Assembly: GCF_916618915.1 (NCBI RefSeq)
Contig: NZ_CAKAKE010000001.1
Span: 1-64,000, forward strand
DNA from: Stenotrophomonas sp. Marseille-Q4652
Lineage (GTDB): Bacteria > Pseudomonadota > Gammaproteobacteria > Xanthomonadales > Xanthomonadaceae
DNA length: 64,000 nt
Direction of reading: 5' to 3'
Shown here: one piece after another, positions 18,364 through 27,101 of the stretch
Layout: every line of letters starts with the position of its first letter
Numbering within the stretch: the first letter of the stretch is position 1
Position numbers and translations under genes: made by a program
Notes under the pieces: model-generated
Told to the model about the DNA's origin: nothing
Databases searched by the model: none
Seen by the model: only the letters and a program-made list of their open reading frames with translations

Positions 18364-19157
18364 CAGCCGATCAGTCCATCCACCGGCGAGGAGGCGCTGG
18401 CGTAGCGCTTGCGCGGGATGCGGCCGGCCAGGAACGCCTCGCGGCCGGCTTCCACGGCCTTGCGCATGGCGCTGGCCATCAGCACCGGATTGCGTGCGCC
18501 GGCGATGGCGGTGTTCATCAGTACGCCGTCGCAGCCGAGTTCCATCGCGATCGCGGCATCCGACGCGGTGCCGACGCCGGCGTCGACGATGATCGGCACC
18601 TTGGCGCTTTCGATGATCTCGATCAGGTTGTACTTGTTCTGGATGCCAAGGCCCGAGCCGATCGGCGCAGCCAGCGGCATCACCGCAGCGCAGCCGATTT
18701 CCTCCAGGCGCTTGGCCAGGATCGGGTCATCGGAGGTGTAGACCATGACGTCGAAGCCATCCTTGACCAGGATCTCGGCGGCCTTGAGGGTCTGCAGCAC
18801 GTCCGGATACAGGGTCTTCTGGTCGCCCAGCACCTCGAGCTTGGTCAGGTTGTGGCCGTCGAGCAGCTCACGCGCCAGGCGGCAGGTGCGCACCGCGTCC
18901 TCGGCGGTGTAGCAGCCGGCGGTGTTGGGCAGGATGGTGAAGCGCTCCGGCGGCAGCACGTCCAGCAGGTTGGGCTCGCCCGGGTTCTGGCCGATGTTGG
19001 TGCGGCGGATCGCCACGGTGACGATCTGCGCGCCGGCGGCCTCGGTAGCCAGGCGGGTTTCTTCCAGGTCCTTGAACTTGCCGGTGCCGGTCAGCAGCCG
19101 GGACGAATAGGTCTTGCCGGCGATGACCAGCGCGTCGTTGGGGGCAGGAGTGTTCAT
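18363..19157 (-). CDS. thiG: Thiazole synthase
   Basis: ThiG builds the thiazole phosphate ring of thiamine from deoxyxylulose phosphate, dehydroglycine/iminoglycine and ThiS-thiocarboxylate. The 264-residue TIM barrel has the Schiff-base lysine region [35 protein letters not shown], and the phosphate-binding ends [10 protein letters not shown] and [28 protein letters not shown]. It follows thiS, its sulfur donor, by 56 bases. The ATG at 19157 gives the usual N-terminus. No TPP riboswitch was seen upstream of thiS. Confidence 0.97.
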   Translation of the reverse strand: MNTPAPNDALVIAGKTYSSRLLTGTGKFKDLEETRLATEAAGAQIVTVAIRRTNIGQNPGEPNLLDVLPPERFTILPNTAGCYTAEDAVRTCRLARELLDGHNLTKLEVLGDQKTLYPDVLQTLKAAEILVKDGFDVMVYTSDDPILAKRLEEIGCAAVMPLAAPIGSGLGIQNKYNLIEIIESAKVPIIVDAGVGTASDAAIAMELGCDGVLMNTAIAGARNPVLMASAMRKAVEAGREAFLAGRIPRKRYASASSPVDGLIG

Positions 19158-19213
19158 CCGCCGATTATCGCCGATCACGCCGGGCCTTGCCGATGAAACC
19201 GGCTGCGACCGGC

Positions 19214-19414
19214 TCAGCCGCCGCCGAGCGCGTGCACGATCTCTACCACGTCGCCGTCGGCCAGCGGATGCTGGGCGTGGCGGGTACGCGGAACGATCTC
19301 GCCGTTGACCTCGACCGCGACGCGGCGCGCGCCCAGGCCCTCGAGTTCGAGCAGGGTGGTGATGGTGGTGGCTTCGGGAATGTGGCGGGCTTCGCCGTTG
19401 AGGGTGATGTCCAT
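19214..19414 (-). CDS. thiS: Sulfur carrier protein ThiS
   Basis: ThiS is a ubiquitin-fold carrier whose C-terminal glycine is converted to a thiocarboxylate that gives sulfur to the thiazole ring. The 66-residue protein opens MDITLNGE, contains [13 protein letters not shown], and ends in the required Gly-Gly (ALGGG). It is the first gene of a minus-strand operon with thiG, trmB and the SLC13 permease. Confidence 0.96.
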   Translation of the reverse strand: MDITLNGEARHIPEATTITTLLELEGLGARRVAVEVNGEIVPRTRHAQHPLADGDVVEIVHALGGG

Positions 19415-19556
19415 GCGCGCATTCTCGCATCGCCCGCGGCGGTATTGCCGCGATGCGGCAGCGCAGCGTGAACACGGTCGCCGGCAATGAAACCATTCCG
19501 CTCCGTGCGGCCGCGTATGCGCAGGCTGCGGACAGCATCCCTACCAGGAGTCATTG

Positions 19557-21380
19557 ATGGCTTTCCGTCCCACCCGTTCCATGCTCGCACTTGCCCTGGC
19601 CCTGGCGGCCGCCCCCGCCCTGGCCCAGTCCCCGTACTCCAAGACCGTGTTCTTCGGTGACAGCCTCACCGATTCGGGCCATTTCCGCCCGGTGCTGGTG
19701 CGGCTGGATCCCAATGCCACCCTGGTCGGCCGCTTCACCACCAACCCGGGCTGGATCTGGGCCGAGCACCTGGCCGAGTACTACGGCACCAATGCCCAGG
19801 CCAACGGCAACGGGCAGGGCGGTGACAACTACGCCGTGGGCGGCGCCCGTGCCGGCGTGGGCACGGTCGGCGCACTCGGTGCCACGCCGTCGATGAAGAC
19901 CCAGGCCGCCACCTACCTGGCCGCCAATGGCGGCAAGGCCGACGCCAATGCCCTGTACACCGTGTGGGGCGGTGCCAACGACCTGTTCGCGGTGCAGGCC
20001 AATCCGGCCCAGGCCCAGGCGATCATCGGTGCGGCGGTGACCGACCAGATCGGTGTCGTCGGTACGCTGGCCAATGCCGGTGCCCGCTACATCCTGGTGC
20101 CGAACCTGCCGGACATCGGCCTGACCCCGGCCTCGCGCGCCGGCGGTGCGATGGCCATGGCGCAGGGCACCGCGCTGGCCAATGCCTACAACACCGCGCT
20201 GTACGGCGGCCTGGCGCAGGCCGGACTGAAGGTCATCCCGCTGGATACCTTCACCGTGCTGCAGGAAATCGTCGCCAATCCGGGCGTGTACGGCTTCAGC
20301 AATGTCTCCGGTACCGCCTGCCAGCCGCAGGTCACCGCGCAGTCGATCACCTGCAACCCGACCACCTACGTGCGTCCGGATGCAGCCAACACCTACGTGT
20401 TCGCCGATGGCGTGCACCCCAGCACCGCTGCGCACAAGATCCTGGGCGACTACGCGGTATCGGTGCTCGAGGCCCCGCGCCTGCAGCAGGTGGTCACCAA
20501 CTCGCTGCAGAACACCGGTATCGCGCGTGCCGACCAGGTCAGCGGCCACCTGTCCGGTGCCGAACAGGACGGCAGCTACTGGTGGGGCAACGTGCGTGGC
20601 GACATGCAGCGCTACGACCATGCCGACCTGTACGACGGCATGGCCCCGGCCGGGCTGTTCGGCATGGACTGGGTGCGTGACGGCGTGGTGCTGGGCGGCT
20701 TTGCCGGCTACGGCCGCATGAATGCCGACTTCGGCAACAGCGGTGGCGAATTCAAGCATGCCGAGACCACCCTGGGCCTGTTCGCCGGCTGGTACGGCGA
20801 GCGCGCCTGGATCAACGGCCAGGCCAGCTATACCTGGGTGGACGCCGACATCCACCGCCAGGTCAACCTGGGTCCGGCCCGGCGCATCCACAGCGGCTCG
20901 GTGGACGGCAGCAACGTCACCGTCGCGCTCGATGCCGGCTACGAGTTCGGTGCCGAAGGCGGCCTGCGCCATGGCCCGGTAGCCGGCGTGACCTGGCAGA
21001 AGATCAAGCTCGACGGCTACGCCGAAAGCAACCCGTCGGCCACCGCGCTGGAATATGACGCCCAGGACGTGGATTCGACCGTCGGCCGCATCGGCTGGCA
21101 GGTGCGCCTGGACGGCGCAGGGGTGCAGCCGTACGCGCAGCTGACCCTCGACCACGAGTTCGAGAAGGGCGGCGAAGCCACCGCGCGCCTGCAGACCGTG
21201 CCGGGCATTGGCAGCTACGCAGTACCGGGCCTGGAGTTCGACCGTGACTACGCCACCGTGGTGCTGGGCGCACGCATCCCGCTGGGCCGCTTCAGCACCA
21301 ACATCGGCCTGAGCACCACCACCGCACAGAAGGACGCGAGCGACGCCACGCTGTTTGCCACCTTCGGCGGCAGCTTCTGA
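19557..21380 (+). CDS. GDSL esterase/lipase autotransporter (EstA-like)
   Basis: This 607-residue protein carries a signal peptide (cleavage near ALA-QS, residue 24), an SGNH/GDSL hydrolase passenger and a C-terminal beta-barrel, so the esterase should stay exposed on the outer membrane. Catalytic blocks are FFGDSLTDSG with nucleophile Ser36, GGAND with Asn141, and DGVHPS with Asp284/His287. The barrel (about 335-607) shows alternating strands and ends in a terminal Phe, typical of autotransporters. A ribosome-binding AGGAG lies just before the ATG. It resembles P. aeruginosa EstA; the natural substrate is unknown. Confidence 0.94.
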   Translation: MAFRPTRSMLALALALAAAPALAQSPYSKTVFFGDSLTDSGHFRPVLVRLDPNATLVGRFTTNPGWIWAEHLAEYYGTNAQANGNGQGGDNYAVGGARAGVGTVGALGATPSMKTQAATYLAANGGKADANALYTVWGGANDLFAVQANPAQAQAIIGAAVTDQIGVVGTLANAGARYILVPNLPDIGLTPASRAGGAMAMAQGTALANAYNTALYGGLAQAGLKVIPLDTFTVLQEIVANPGVYGFSNVSGTACQPQVTAQSITCNPTTYVRPDAANTYVFADGVHPSTAAHKILGDYAVSVLEAPRLQQVVTNSLQNTGIARADQVSGHLSGAEQDGSYWWGNVRGDMQRYDHADLYDGMAPAGLFGMDWVRDGVVLGGFAGYGRMNADFGNSGGEFKHAETTLGLFAGWYGERAWINGQASYTWVDADIHRQVNLGPARRIHSGSVDGSNVTVALDAGYEFGAEGGLRHGPVAGVTWQKIKLDGYAESNPSATALEYDAQDVDSTVGRIGWQVRLDGAGVQPYAQLTLDHEFEKGGEATARLQTVPGIGSYAVPGLEFDRDYATVVLGARIPLGRFSTNIGLSTTTAQKDASDATLFATFGGSF

Positions 21381-21475
21381 TCCAGCTCCTGCTGGATTGA
21401 CGCGATGGGCGCCCCGCTTGCCGGCGGCGCCCATTGCCTTGGCGGGTAGCGGCGCATAGACTGCACCTCCGCCGC

Positions 21476-21549
21476 GCGGGCGTAGCTCAATGGTAGAGCT
21501 GTAGCTTCCCAAGCTACTGACGTGGGTTCGATTCCCATCGCCCGCTCCA
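21476..21549 (+). tRNA. tRNA-Gly (anticodon CCC)
   Basis: A full 74-base cloverleaf is readable. The acceptor GCGGGCG pairs with CGCCCGC, the D arm is GCTC-AATGGTA-GAGC, and the anticodon arm GTAGC-TTCCCAA-GCTAC has CCC at the centre. The T arm is GTGGG-TTCGATT-CCCAT, and CCA is encoded at the 3' end. It decodes GGG glycine codons. Confidence 0.96.
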
Positions 21550-21654
21550 TCCCGGCCTTCCTTCTTCCCCTCATTCGACGAATGCCGGAACGCTGCTCCG
21601 CGGCTTGCGCGTGCCCGCCAGTGGGGTGTGGGGCGCCAACGCAGTGCGGGCAGG

Positions 21655-21681
21655 TTGGTGCCGCGCAGTGCGCGCTATCCT
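21655..21681 (+). promoter_or_regulatory. Possible promoter of rimK
   Basis: TATCCT (21676-21681) could be a -10 element, with TTGGTG (21655-21660) upstream; the 15-base spacer is short. Transcription would begin around 21688, about 20 bases before rimK. Confidence 0.35.
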
Positions 21682-21706
21682 GTGCCGTCCTTTCCGGCAT
21701 GCCGAC

Positions 21707-22597
21707 ATGAAGCTGGCCATCCTCTCGCGCAACAGCAAGCTGTACTCCACCCGCCGGCTGGTCGAAGCCGGGCGCGAACGGGGCCACACGGTCCGGGTGC
21801 TGGATCCGCTGCGCTGTTACATGCGCATCGCCGCCGACGGTTTCAGCATGCACTACAAGGGCCGGCCGCTCACCGGCGTGGACGTGGTGATCCCGCGCAT
21901 CGGCGCATCGATCACCCGCTACGGCACCGCGGTGCTGCGGCAGTTCGAGATGATGGGGGCCTACAGCCCCAATCCTTCCGATGCGATCCTGCGCGCGCGC
22001 GACAAGCTGCGTGCCCACCAGATCCTGGCGGCCAAGGGCATCGACATGCCGGTGACCGTGTTCGGCGACAACCCCGACGACACCGATGACCTGCTGTCGA
22101 TGCTAGGCCCGGCCCCGCACGTGCTGAAGTTGAACGAGGGCACCCAGGGCAGGGGCGTGATCCTGACCGAGAAGACCAGCGCCTCGCGCGGCATCGTCGA
22201 GGCCCTGCGCGGGCTGTACGCCAACTTCCTGATGCAGGAATTCATCGGCGAGGCCCAGGGCGCCGACCTGCGTTGCCTGGTGGTCGGCGACCACGTGGTG
22301 GCGAGTATGCGCCGGCAGGCGCCGGAGGGGGACTTCCGCTCCAACCTGCATGCCGGAGGCACTGCGTCACCGGCCCAGGCCTCGCGCGCCGAACAGCAGG
22401 TGGCCGTGCGCTCGGCCAAGGCGCTGGGGCTGGGCGTGGCCGGCGTGGACCTGATCCGCTCCGACCGCGGCCCGCTGGTGCTGGAGGTCAATTCCACCCC
22501 CGGCCTGGAAGGGGTGGAGGCAGTTTGCGGGCAGGACATCGCCGGGCGGATCATCGACCATGTCGTGGCCCGCCGGGCGCGTATGAAGGCCGCGTGA
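21707..22597 (+). CDS. rimK: RimK-type ATP-grasp glutamate ligase (ribosomal protein S6 modification)
   Basis: RimK adds glutamates to the C-terminus of ribosomal protein S6, and E. coli RimK can also make poly-alpha-glutamate. The 296-residue length fits the family (300 in E. coli). The opening [21 protein letters not shown], the ATP-grasp segments [16 protein letters not shown] and [20 protein letters not shown], and the metal-binding [15 protein letters not shown] are diagnostic. The ATG at 21707 replaces an in-frame extension without family features. It lies just after tRNA-Gly. Confidence 0.94.
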   Translation: MKLAILSRNSKLYSTRRLVEAGRERGHTVRVLDPLRCYMRIAADGFSMHYKGRPLTGVDVVIPRIGASITRYGTAVLRQFEMMGAYSPNPSDAILRARDKLRAHQILAAKGIDMPVTVFGDNPDDTDDLLSMLGPAPHVLKLNEGTQGRGVILTEKTSASRGIVEALRGLYANFLMQEFIGEAQGADLRCLVVGDHVVASMRRQAPEGDFRSNLHAGGTASPAQASRAEQQVAVRSAKALGLGVAGVDLIRSDRGPLVLEVNSTPGLEGVEAVCGQDIAGRIIDHVVARRARMKAA

Positions 22598-22663
22598 AAC
22601 AGGTTTCCCGTTCCTTTCTTCCTTTTTAACAATCGCTTAATCGCGCCGGGGGTAAGTTGTCGC

Positions 22664-22742
22664 CTACCGCAGCTCTGCCCTCCTCAGCAGGAACGGTAAT
22701 CGGGATGTCGTGACTGGCCTGGGCACTGCCCAGGCCTTTTTT
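22664..22742 (+). ncRNA. Candidate small RNA with a C-rich loop and intrinsic terminator
   Basis: A possible -10 (TAAGTT, 22653-22658) would start transcription near 22665. The predicted RNA opens with a hairpin: TACCG (22665-22669) pairs with CGGTA (22694-22698), and after an internal loop CTGC (22675-22678) pairs with GCAG (22687-22690), exposing an eight-base loop CCTCCTCA. A perfect nine-base terminator stem follows (22716-22724 with 22728-22736) and then six T residues. No open frame fits this unit. It could instead be the end of the rimK transcript, whose stop is at 22597. Confidence 0.45.
22716..22742 (+). terminator. Intrinsic terminator downstream of rimK / of the candidate sRNA
   Basis: GGCCTGGGC (22716-22724) pairs perfectly with GCCCAGGCC (22728-22736) around a three-base loop and is followed by TTTTTT. 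It ends whatever is transcribed from rimK or from the small RNA unit. Confidence 0.88.
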
Positions 22743-22817
22743 ATTCCGTGGGCCGTGCTTGCCAGCCGGGGCCCGAGCTGCCTAGATTGCGACATCACAC
22801 ACGGAGGGGAGGAGCGC

Positions 22818-23276
22818 ATGTTGGGGAAATGGATCGTGGGAACCAGCCTGGCCATGTTGTTGGCGACGGCGGCCATGGCGGCCGAGATCAATGCACAGCA
22901 GCCGTTCGCCGAACAGCGTGCGCAGATCGAGAAGGACCTGGGCGGGGATACCTATAGGGAGATTTCTGCCGAGGACCGCGCCAAGGTGATTGCCGCGCTG
23001 GAGCGCATGTCCCAGCGGCTCGGGGACGGGAAGCAGCCGCAGGACCTGAAAGGAGCCGACCAGGTCAGCTGGTTCAATGACCAGGAGTTGGTCAACAGCC
23101 TGCTGACGCAGGCGCGCGAGGACAGCCGGCTGGTCTGCGAGCGTTACCGTCCGACCGGCAGCAAGATGCCGCAGAACGTCTGCCTGACCGTGGCCCAGCG
23201 CCGTGCCACTCGCGAGGAAGCGGTTGACGAAATCCGGCAGATCCGCCGTTCGGGGGGCGAGACCCCCAGTCGTTGA
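22818..23276 (+). CDS. Secreted protein of unknown function
   Basis: I do not recognise this 152-residue protein. It has a clear signal peptide (GKWIVGTSLAMLLATAAMAA, cleavage near residue 21), so it is probably periplasmic. The mature part is charged and helical-looking, with two cysteines in VCERYRPTG and NVCLTVAQRR spaced as if for a disulfide. A purine-rich ribosome-binding site (GGAGGGGAGGAG) just upstream supports the ATG at 22818. It stands alone between a terminator and the two-component genes. Confidence 0.75.
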   Translation: MLGKWIVGTSLAMLLATAAMAAEINAQQPFAEQRAQIEKDLGGDTYREISAEDRAKVIAALERMSQRLGDGKQPQDLKGADQVSWFNDQELVNSLLTQAREDSRLVCERYRPTGSKMPQNVCLTVAQRRATREEAVDEIRQIRRSGGETPSR

Positions 23277-23328
23277 CCGGGACTTTTGGACCTCGCGTGG
23301 CCTGGTCGCGACGCGGCCGCGTATGACA

Positions 23329-23385
23329 GGGCCTGTGGGTTGAACGGGTTTTTGACATTCCCTGCAGGCCCACGCCCTCTAATAT
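23329..23385 (+). promoter_or_regulatory. Promoter region of the two-component operon with inverted repeat
   Basis: TAATAT (23380-23385) makes a good -10. TTGACA (23352-23357) is a perfect -35 match but lies 22 bases away, too far for a normal sigma-70 pair. An inverted repeat, GGGCCTG (23329-23335) and CAGGCCC (23365-23371), brackets this spacing and could bind an activator. Transcription would start near 23392, about 105 bases before the chosen gene start. Confidence 0.45.
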
Positions 23386-23496
23386 GTCCACATGAACGCG
23401 CGGATGGTCCGCGCTTGCTCGGGGTCAACTCATCGCCTCGCGGTGTGGTCAGTACGACGCATCGCCATGCGACCCCCGACATCCCAAGAGGTCAAT

Positions 23497-24174
23497 GTGC
23501 GCATACTCGTAATCGAAGACAACCGGGACATCGCCGCCAACCTGGGGGACTACCTCGAGGACCGCGGCCATACCGTGGACTTTGCCGCCGACGGCATCAC
23601 CGGCCTGCACCTGGCCGTGGTCCACGAGTTCGACGCGATCGTGCTGGACCTCAACCTGCCCGGCATGGACGGCATCGAGGTCTGCCGCAAGCTGCGCAAC
23701 GAAGCGCGCAAGCAGACCCCGGTACTGATGCTCACCGCCCGTGATTCGCTGGACAACAAACTGGCCGGCTTTGATTCCGGCGCCGACGACTACCTGATCA
23801 AGCCGTTCGCGCTGCAGGAAGTCGAGGTCCGGCTCAACGCCCTGGCCCGTCGAGGCAAGGGCATGCATACCCGGGTGCTGGAGACCGGTGACCTGGAATA
23901 CAACCTGGACACCCTCGAGGTCCGGCGCCAGGGCAAGCTGCTGCAGCTCAACCCGACCGCGCTGAAGATCCTGCAGGCATTGATGGAGGCATCCCCGGCG
24001 GTGGTTACCCGCCAGGAGCTGGAAACCCGCGTCTGGGGCGAGGAGCTGCCCGATTCGGACTCGCTGCGCGTCCACATCCACGGCCTGCGCGCGGTGGTGG
24101 ACAAGCCCTTCGACGTACCCATGATCCAGACGCGCCATGGCATTGGATACCGCATCGCCGCACCCGATGCCTGA
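23497..24174 (+). CDS. OmpR/PhoB-family response regulator
   Basis: This 225-residue DNA-binding regulator is phosphorylated by the histidine kinase encoded next. The receiver domain (about 1-118) has the acidic pair Glu7-Asp8, phospho-acceptor Asp51 (VLDLNLPGMDG), Thr80 and Lys102 (LIKPF). A winged-helix output domain (about 130-222) ends RVHIHGLRAVVDKPFD...MIQTRHGIGYRIA. The GTG at 23497 is chosen because AAGAGG lies five bases upstream and VRILVIEDN is the normal start. An ATG at 23392 is in frame but would add 35 unconserved residues. The signal and the regulon are unknown. Confidence 0.93.
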   Translation: MRILVIEDNRDIAANLGDYLEDRGHTVDFAADGITGLHLAVVHEFDAIVLDLNLPGMDGIEVCRKLRNEARKQTPVLMLTARDSLDNKLAGFDSGADDYLIKPFALQEVEVRLNALARRGKGMHTRVLETGDLEYNLDTLEVRRQGKLLQLNPTALKILQALMEASPAVVTRQELETRVWGEELPDSDSLRVHIHGLRAVVDKPFDVPMIQTRHGIGYRIAAPDA

Positions 24175-25501
24175 AGCCGCTCCCTCCAGGCGCGCCCGCA
24201 GGCGCGGCCGCTACCGCCGCCGCCTGCGCAGTCGAATCATCCTTTCCTTTGTGCTGTTGGGCTTCTGCCTGACGGCACTTTTTGCGTTTGCGACCAACTG
24301 GGCGCGGGCACGCGTCGAGAACCAGCTGGTCGAGGACGTGATGAACCGCAACATCGACGAGTTCGCGCGGCGCTACTACACCGACCCCTCGCGAAACCCC
24401 GACCTGCCGGTACAGCAGATGTTCGGCCGCGTGGTGAAGAGCGACAAGTTCGAGAGCCTGCGCAGCGAGGAGCCGGACTGGTACGACCTGTCCGACGGTA
24501 TCCACACCATCCACGGCAAGGACGAGCAGGGCGCGCCCTTCTCCTACAAGCTGGCGGTGCGCAAGACGCCCAACGAGTGGTTCTTCCTCGCCTACGACAT
24601 GACCCAGACGCTGCGCGGCGAAAGCCAGCTCAAGCGCTCGCTGTACCTGTCGGTGCTGGTGTTCAGTGGCCTGTCGCTGGTGATCGGCTGGTGGTCGGCA
24701 TCGCGGGTGATGCGCCCGGTGTCGGACCTGGCGGCGCGCCTGCGCGCCTATCGCGGTGGTACCAGTGAGCCGGAACCGCTGGCACCGCGCTTCCCGGACG
24801 ACGAGGTCGGCCAGCTGGCCGAGGCGCTGGATGACTACTCGGCGCGGCTGACCCAGGTCGTGCAGCGCGACCGCGAATTCAACGCCGACGTCAGCCACGA
24901 GCTGCGCACGCCGCTGGCGGTCATCCGCGGCGCGACCGAACTGCTGCTGGCCCGTCCGGGCATGGATGAGAAGGTGGTGCAGCGGCTGCAGCGCATCCAG
25001 CGTGCCGAACAGCAGTGCAGTGATCTCATCGGCTCGCTGCTGCTGCTCTCGCGCAACGAGCGCGGGCACGGCTCCAGCAACGTGGCGCGGGTGGCCGAGC
25101 AGCTGCTGGACGCCCATCGCGCCCAGCTTGGCGGCAAGCCGCTGGAACTGCGACTGGAAGGCGAGCGCAACCTGGTGGTGGATGCGCCCGAGGCGGCGCT
25201 TTCTGTGGCGCTGGGCAACCTGATCGGCAACGCGGTGAAGTACTCGGCCGAAGGTCTGGTGCTGGTGCGGGTGCTGCAGGACGCGGTCGAGGTGATCGAC
25301 AACGGCCCGGGCCTGAGCGAGGAGGACGCGGCCAACCTGTTCCAGCGCGGTTATCGCGGCACCCATGCCGGGTACTCGCAGGGCGGTGGCATTGGCCTGT
25401 CGATCGTCAGCCGGCTGTGCACCCTGTACGGCTGGCAGGTCAGCGTGCGCCCGGGCGAGAACGGTGGCGTGGTGGCGCGGTTGACCTTCAACCCGGCCTG
25501 A
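24167..25501 (+). CDS. Sensor histidine kinase, partner of the preceding regulator
   Basis: This 444-residue inner-membrane kinase overlaps the regulator gene by eight bases (ATGCCTGA). A strongly basic N-terminus precedes the first membrane helix (about 24-44). A periplasmic sensor region of about 110 residues and a second helix (about 160-180) follow, then HAMP, a HisKA domain with His244 in FNADVSHELRTPL, and a HATPase domain with DNGPGL and GGGIGLSIV. All kinase motifs are intact. An earlier ATG at 24137 inside the regulator gene is possible. The ligand is unknown. Confidence 0.92.
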   Translation: MPEAAPSRRARRRGRYRRRLRSRIILSFVLLGFCLTALFAFATNWARARVENQLVEDVMNRNIDEFARRYYTDPSRNPDLPVQQMFGRVVKSDKFESLRSEEPDWYDLSDGIHTIHGKDEQGAPFSYKLAVRKTPNEWFFLAYDMTQTLRGESQLKRSLYLSVLVFSGLSLVIGWWSASRVMRPVSDLAARLRAYRGGTSEPEPLAPRFPDDEVGQLAEALDDYSARLTQVVQRDREFNADVSHELRTPLAVIRGATELLLARPGMDEKVVQRLQRIQRAEQQCSDLIGSLLLLSRNERGHGSSNVARVAEQLLDAHRAQLGGKPLELRLEGERNLVVDAPEAALSVALGNLIGNAVKYSAEGLVLVRVLQDAVEVIDNGPGLSEEDAANLFQRGYRGTHAGYSQGGGIGLSIVSRLCTLYGWQVSVRPGENGGVVARLTFNPA

Positions 25502-25599
25502 GCGGGAGCGCCTGGCGCGATGCAGCCGGGCGGTGCGTGTCCATCAGGTCGCTTGCGAGCTGGAGGTGCGGGTCGCCTGCGGGCGGGCCGCGTTTCCGG

Positions 25600-26223
25600 T
25601 CAGGCCGAGTGTTTTGCAGCTGCCAGCTCGCGGTAGAGCCGGTCCAGTTCTTCCACCCGCGCCTGCAGGTGGTCCGGGTGCCCGTCATTGGTAATCAGGT
25701 CATCGGCCAGCGCCTTGCGCTGCTCGCGGGTAGCCTGCGCGGCGATCATGCGGTCGGCCAGCCCGGCGTCGATGCCATCGCGCAGCATCAGCCGGCTGTG
25801 TTGCAGCGACGCCGGCGCGTCGACCACCACGATGCGGTCCAGCCACGGATACGGCTGGCGGCCACCGGCCTCGGCCAGCAGCGGGATCGCGGCAATCGCA
25901 TAGGGGCTGCGGGCAGCACCGCACAGCGCCTGCAGGCGGGCGCGGATGGCAGGGTGGGTGATGGCCTCCAGTGCGAGCCGCGCCTCTTGCGAGGCGAACA
26001 CGTGCTGGCGCAACTGCGCGCGGTCCAGGCTGCCATCGGCCAGCAGCACCTGCGGGCCGAACAGTCTGGCGATCTGCTCCAGCGCGGGACTGCCGGGGGC
26101 CACGATCTCGCGGGCAACCAGGTCGGCGTCGGCAATTTCGATGCCCAGCGCCTCGAAGCGGCGGGTGACCTCGCTCTTGCCCGAGGCGATGCCCCCGGTG
26201 AGGCCTACGACGAACTGGCTCAT
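25600..26223 (-). CDS. coaE: Dephospho-CoA kinase
   Basis: CoaE phosphorylates the ribose of dephospho-CoA, the last step of coenzyme A synthesis. The 207-residue protein has the P-loop GLTGGIASGKS (about 8-18), DADLVAREIV, and the lid/CoA segment LPA-like VDAPASLQHSRLMLRDG. It follows pilD by seven bases on the minus strand, the pilC-pilD-coaE order often seen in gammaproteobacteria. The ATG at 26223 is the normal family start. Confidence 0.95.
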   Translation of the reverse strand: MSQFVVGLTGGIASGKSEVTRRFEALGIEIADADLVAREIVAPGSPALEQIARLFGPQVLLADGSLDRAQLRQHVFASQEARLALEAITHPAIRARLQALCGAARSPYAIAAIPLLAEAGGRQPYPWLDRIVVVDAPASLQHSRLMLRDGIDAGLADRMIAAQATREQRKALADDLITNDGHPDHLQARVEELDRLYRELAAAKHSA

Positions 26224-26230
26224 GGCGCGG

Positions 26231-27094
26231 TCAGCGCAGGCCGGCAAAGCCCATGTAGGCGCCGATGATCTGCTCGCCCCAGAAGAAAACGATCCAGCCG
26301 GCAATGGCCAGATAGGGGCCGAACGGGATCGGCGTGGCGCGGTCGCGTCCACGCGAGGCCAGCCAGATCGAACCGATGATGGCGCCGACCAGCGAGGACA
26401 GCAGGATGATCGGCAGGATGCCCTTCAGTCCGCACCAGGCCCCCAGGGCAGCCAGCAGCTTGAAGTCGCCGTGGCCCATGCCTTCCTTGCCGGTGATCTG
26501 CTTGAACAGCCACCACACGGTCCACAGCGACAGGTAGCCGGCCAGTGCGCCCAGCAGCGCCGGCTTGGCCGGCATGTACAGGTTGTCCAGGCTGCCGATC
26601 AGGCCCAGCCACATCAGTGGCAGGGTCAGCTGGTCAGGCAACAGCTGCGTGCGCAGGTCGATGCCCGACAGGGCGATCAGGAAGCAGGTCAGCACGATCG
26701 CGCCGAAGCCCTGCCAGCCAAAACCGAACTGCCAGACGCAGGCCACGACCAGCAGGGCCGTCAGTGCCTCGACCAGCGGATACTGGATGGAGATCGGCGC
26801 CGCGCAATGGCGGCACTTGCCGCGCTGGACCAGCCAGCTGAAAAGCGGGATGTTCTCGTACCAGGCCAGCTTGTGCTTGCAGTTTGGGCAGTGCGACGGC
26901 TCGACCACGATCCCCGGCGGCGGCGGCTCGTAGATGTCCGGCTGTTCCAGCGCCTCGCGGGCGTCACGTTTCCACTGCCATTCCAGGCGCCGCGGCAGGC
27001 GCAGGATCACCACATTGAGGAAGCTGCCAATCAGCAGTCCCAGTCCGGCCGCGGCGGGATAGCCGAGGCCGGGATGCTGGTCGAGAAATGCCAT
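26231..27094 (-). CDS. pilD: Type IV prepilin peptidase / N-methyltransferase
   Basis: PilD cleaves the leader of prepilins before the conserved Phe and methylates it in the inner membrane; both pilA products here are its substrates. The 287-residue polytopic protein has the N-terminal GSFLNVVILRLPRRLE, the zinc tetracysteine set (CPNC and CRHC), and two catalytic aspartates in SGIDLRTQLLPD and GHGDFKLLAALGAW. It lies between pilC and coaE. The ATG at 27094 is used; an in-frame extension into pilC is rejected. Confidence 0.96.
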   Translation of the reverse strand: MAFLDQHPGLGYPAAAGLGLLIGSFLNVVILRLPRRLEWQWKRDAREALEQPDIYEPPPPGIVVEPSHCPNCKHKLAWYENIPLFSWLVQRGKCRHCAAPISIQYPLVEALTALLVVACVWQFGFGWQGFGAIVLTCFLIALSGIDLRTQLLPDQLTLPLMWLGLIGSLDNLYMPAKPALLGALAGYLSLWTVWWLFKQITGKEGMGHGDFKLLAALGAWCGLKGILPIILLSSLVGAIIGSIWLASRGRDRATPIPFGPYLAIAGWIVFFWGEQIIGAYMGFAGLR

Positions 27095-27101
27095 TCGTTG
27101 A

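Noticed and set aside
19415..19556. A TPP riboswitch upstream of thiS
   Set aside because: The conserved CTGAGA and the distal aptamer core are missing on the minus strand in this short divergent spacer.
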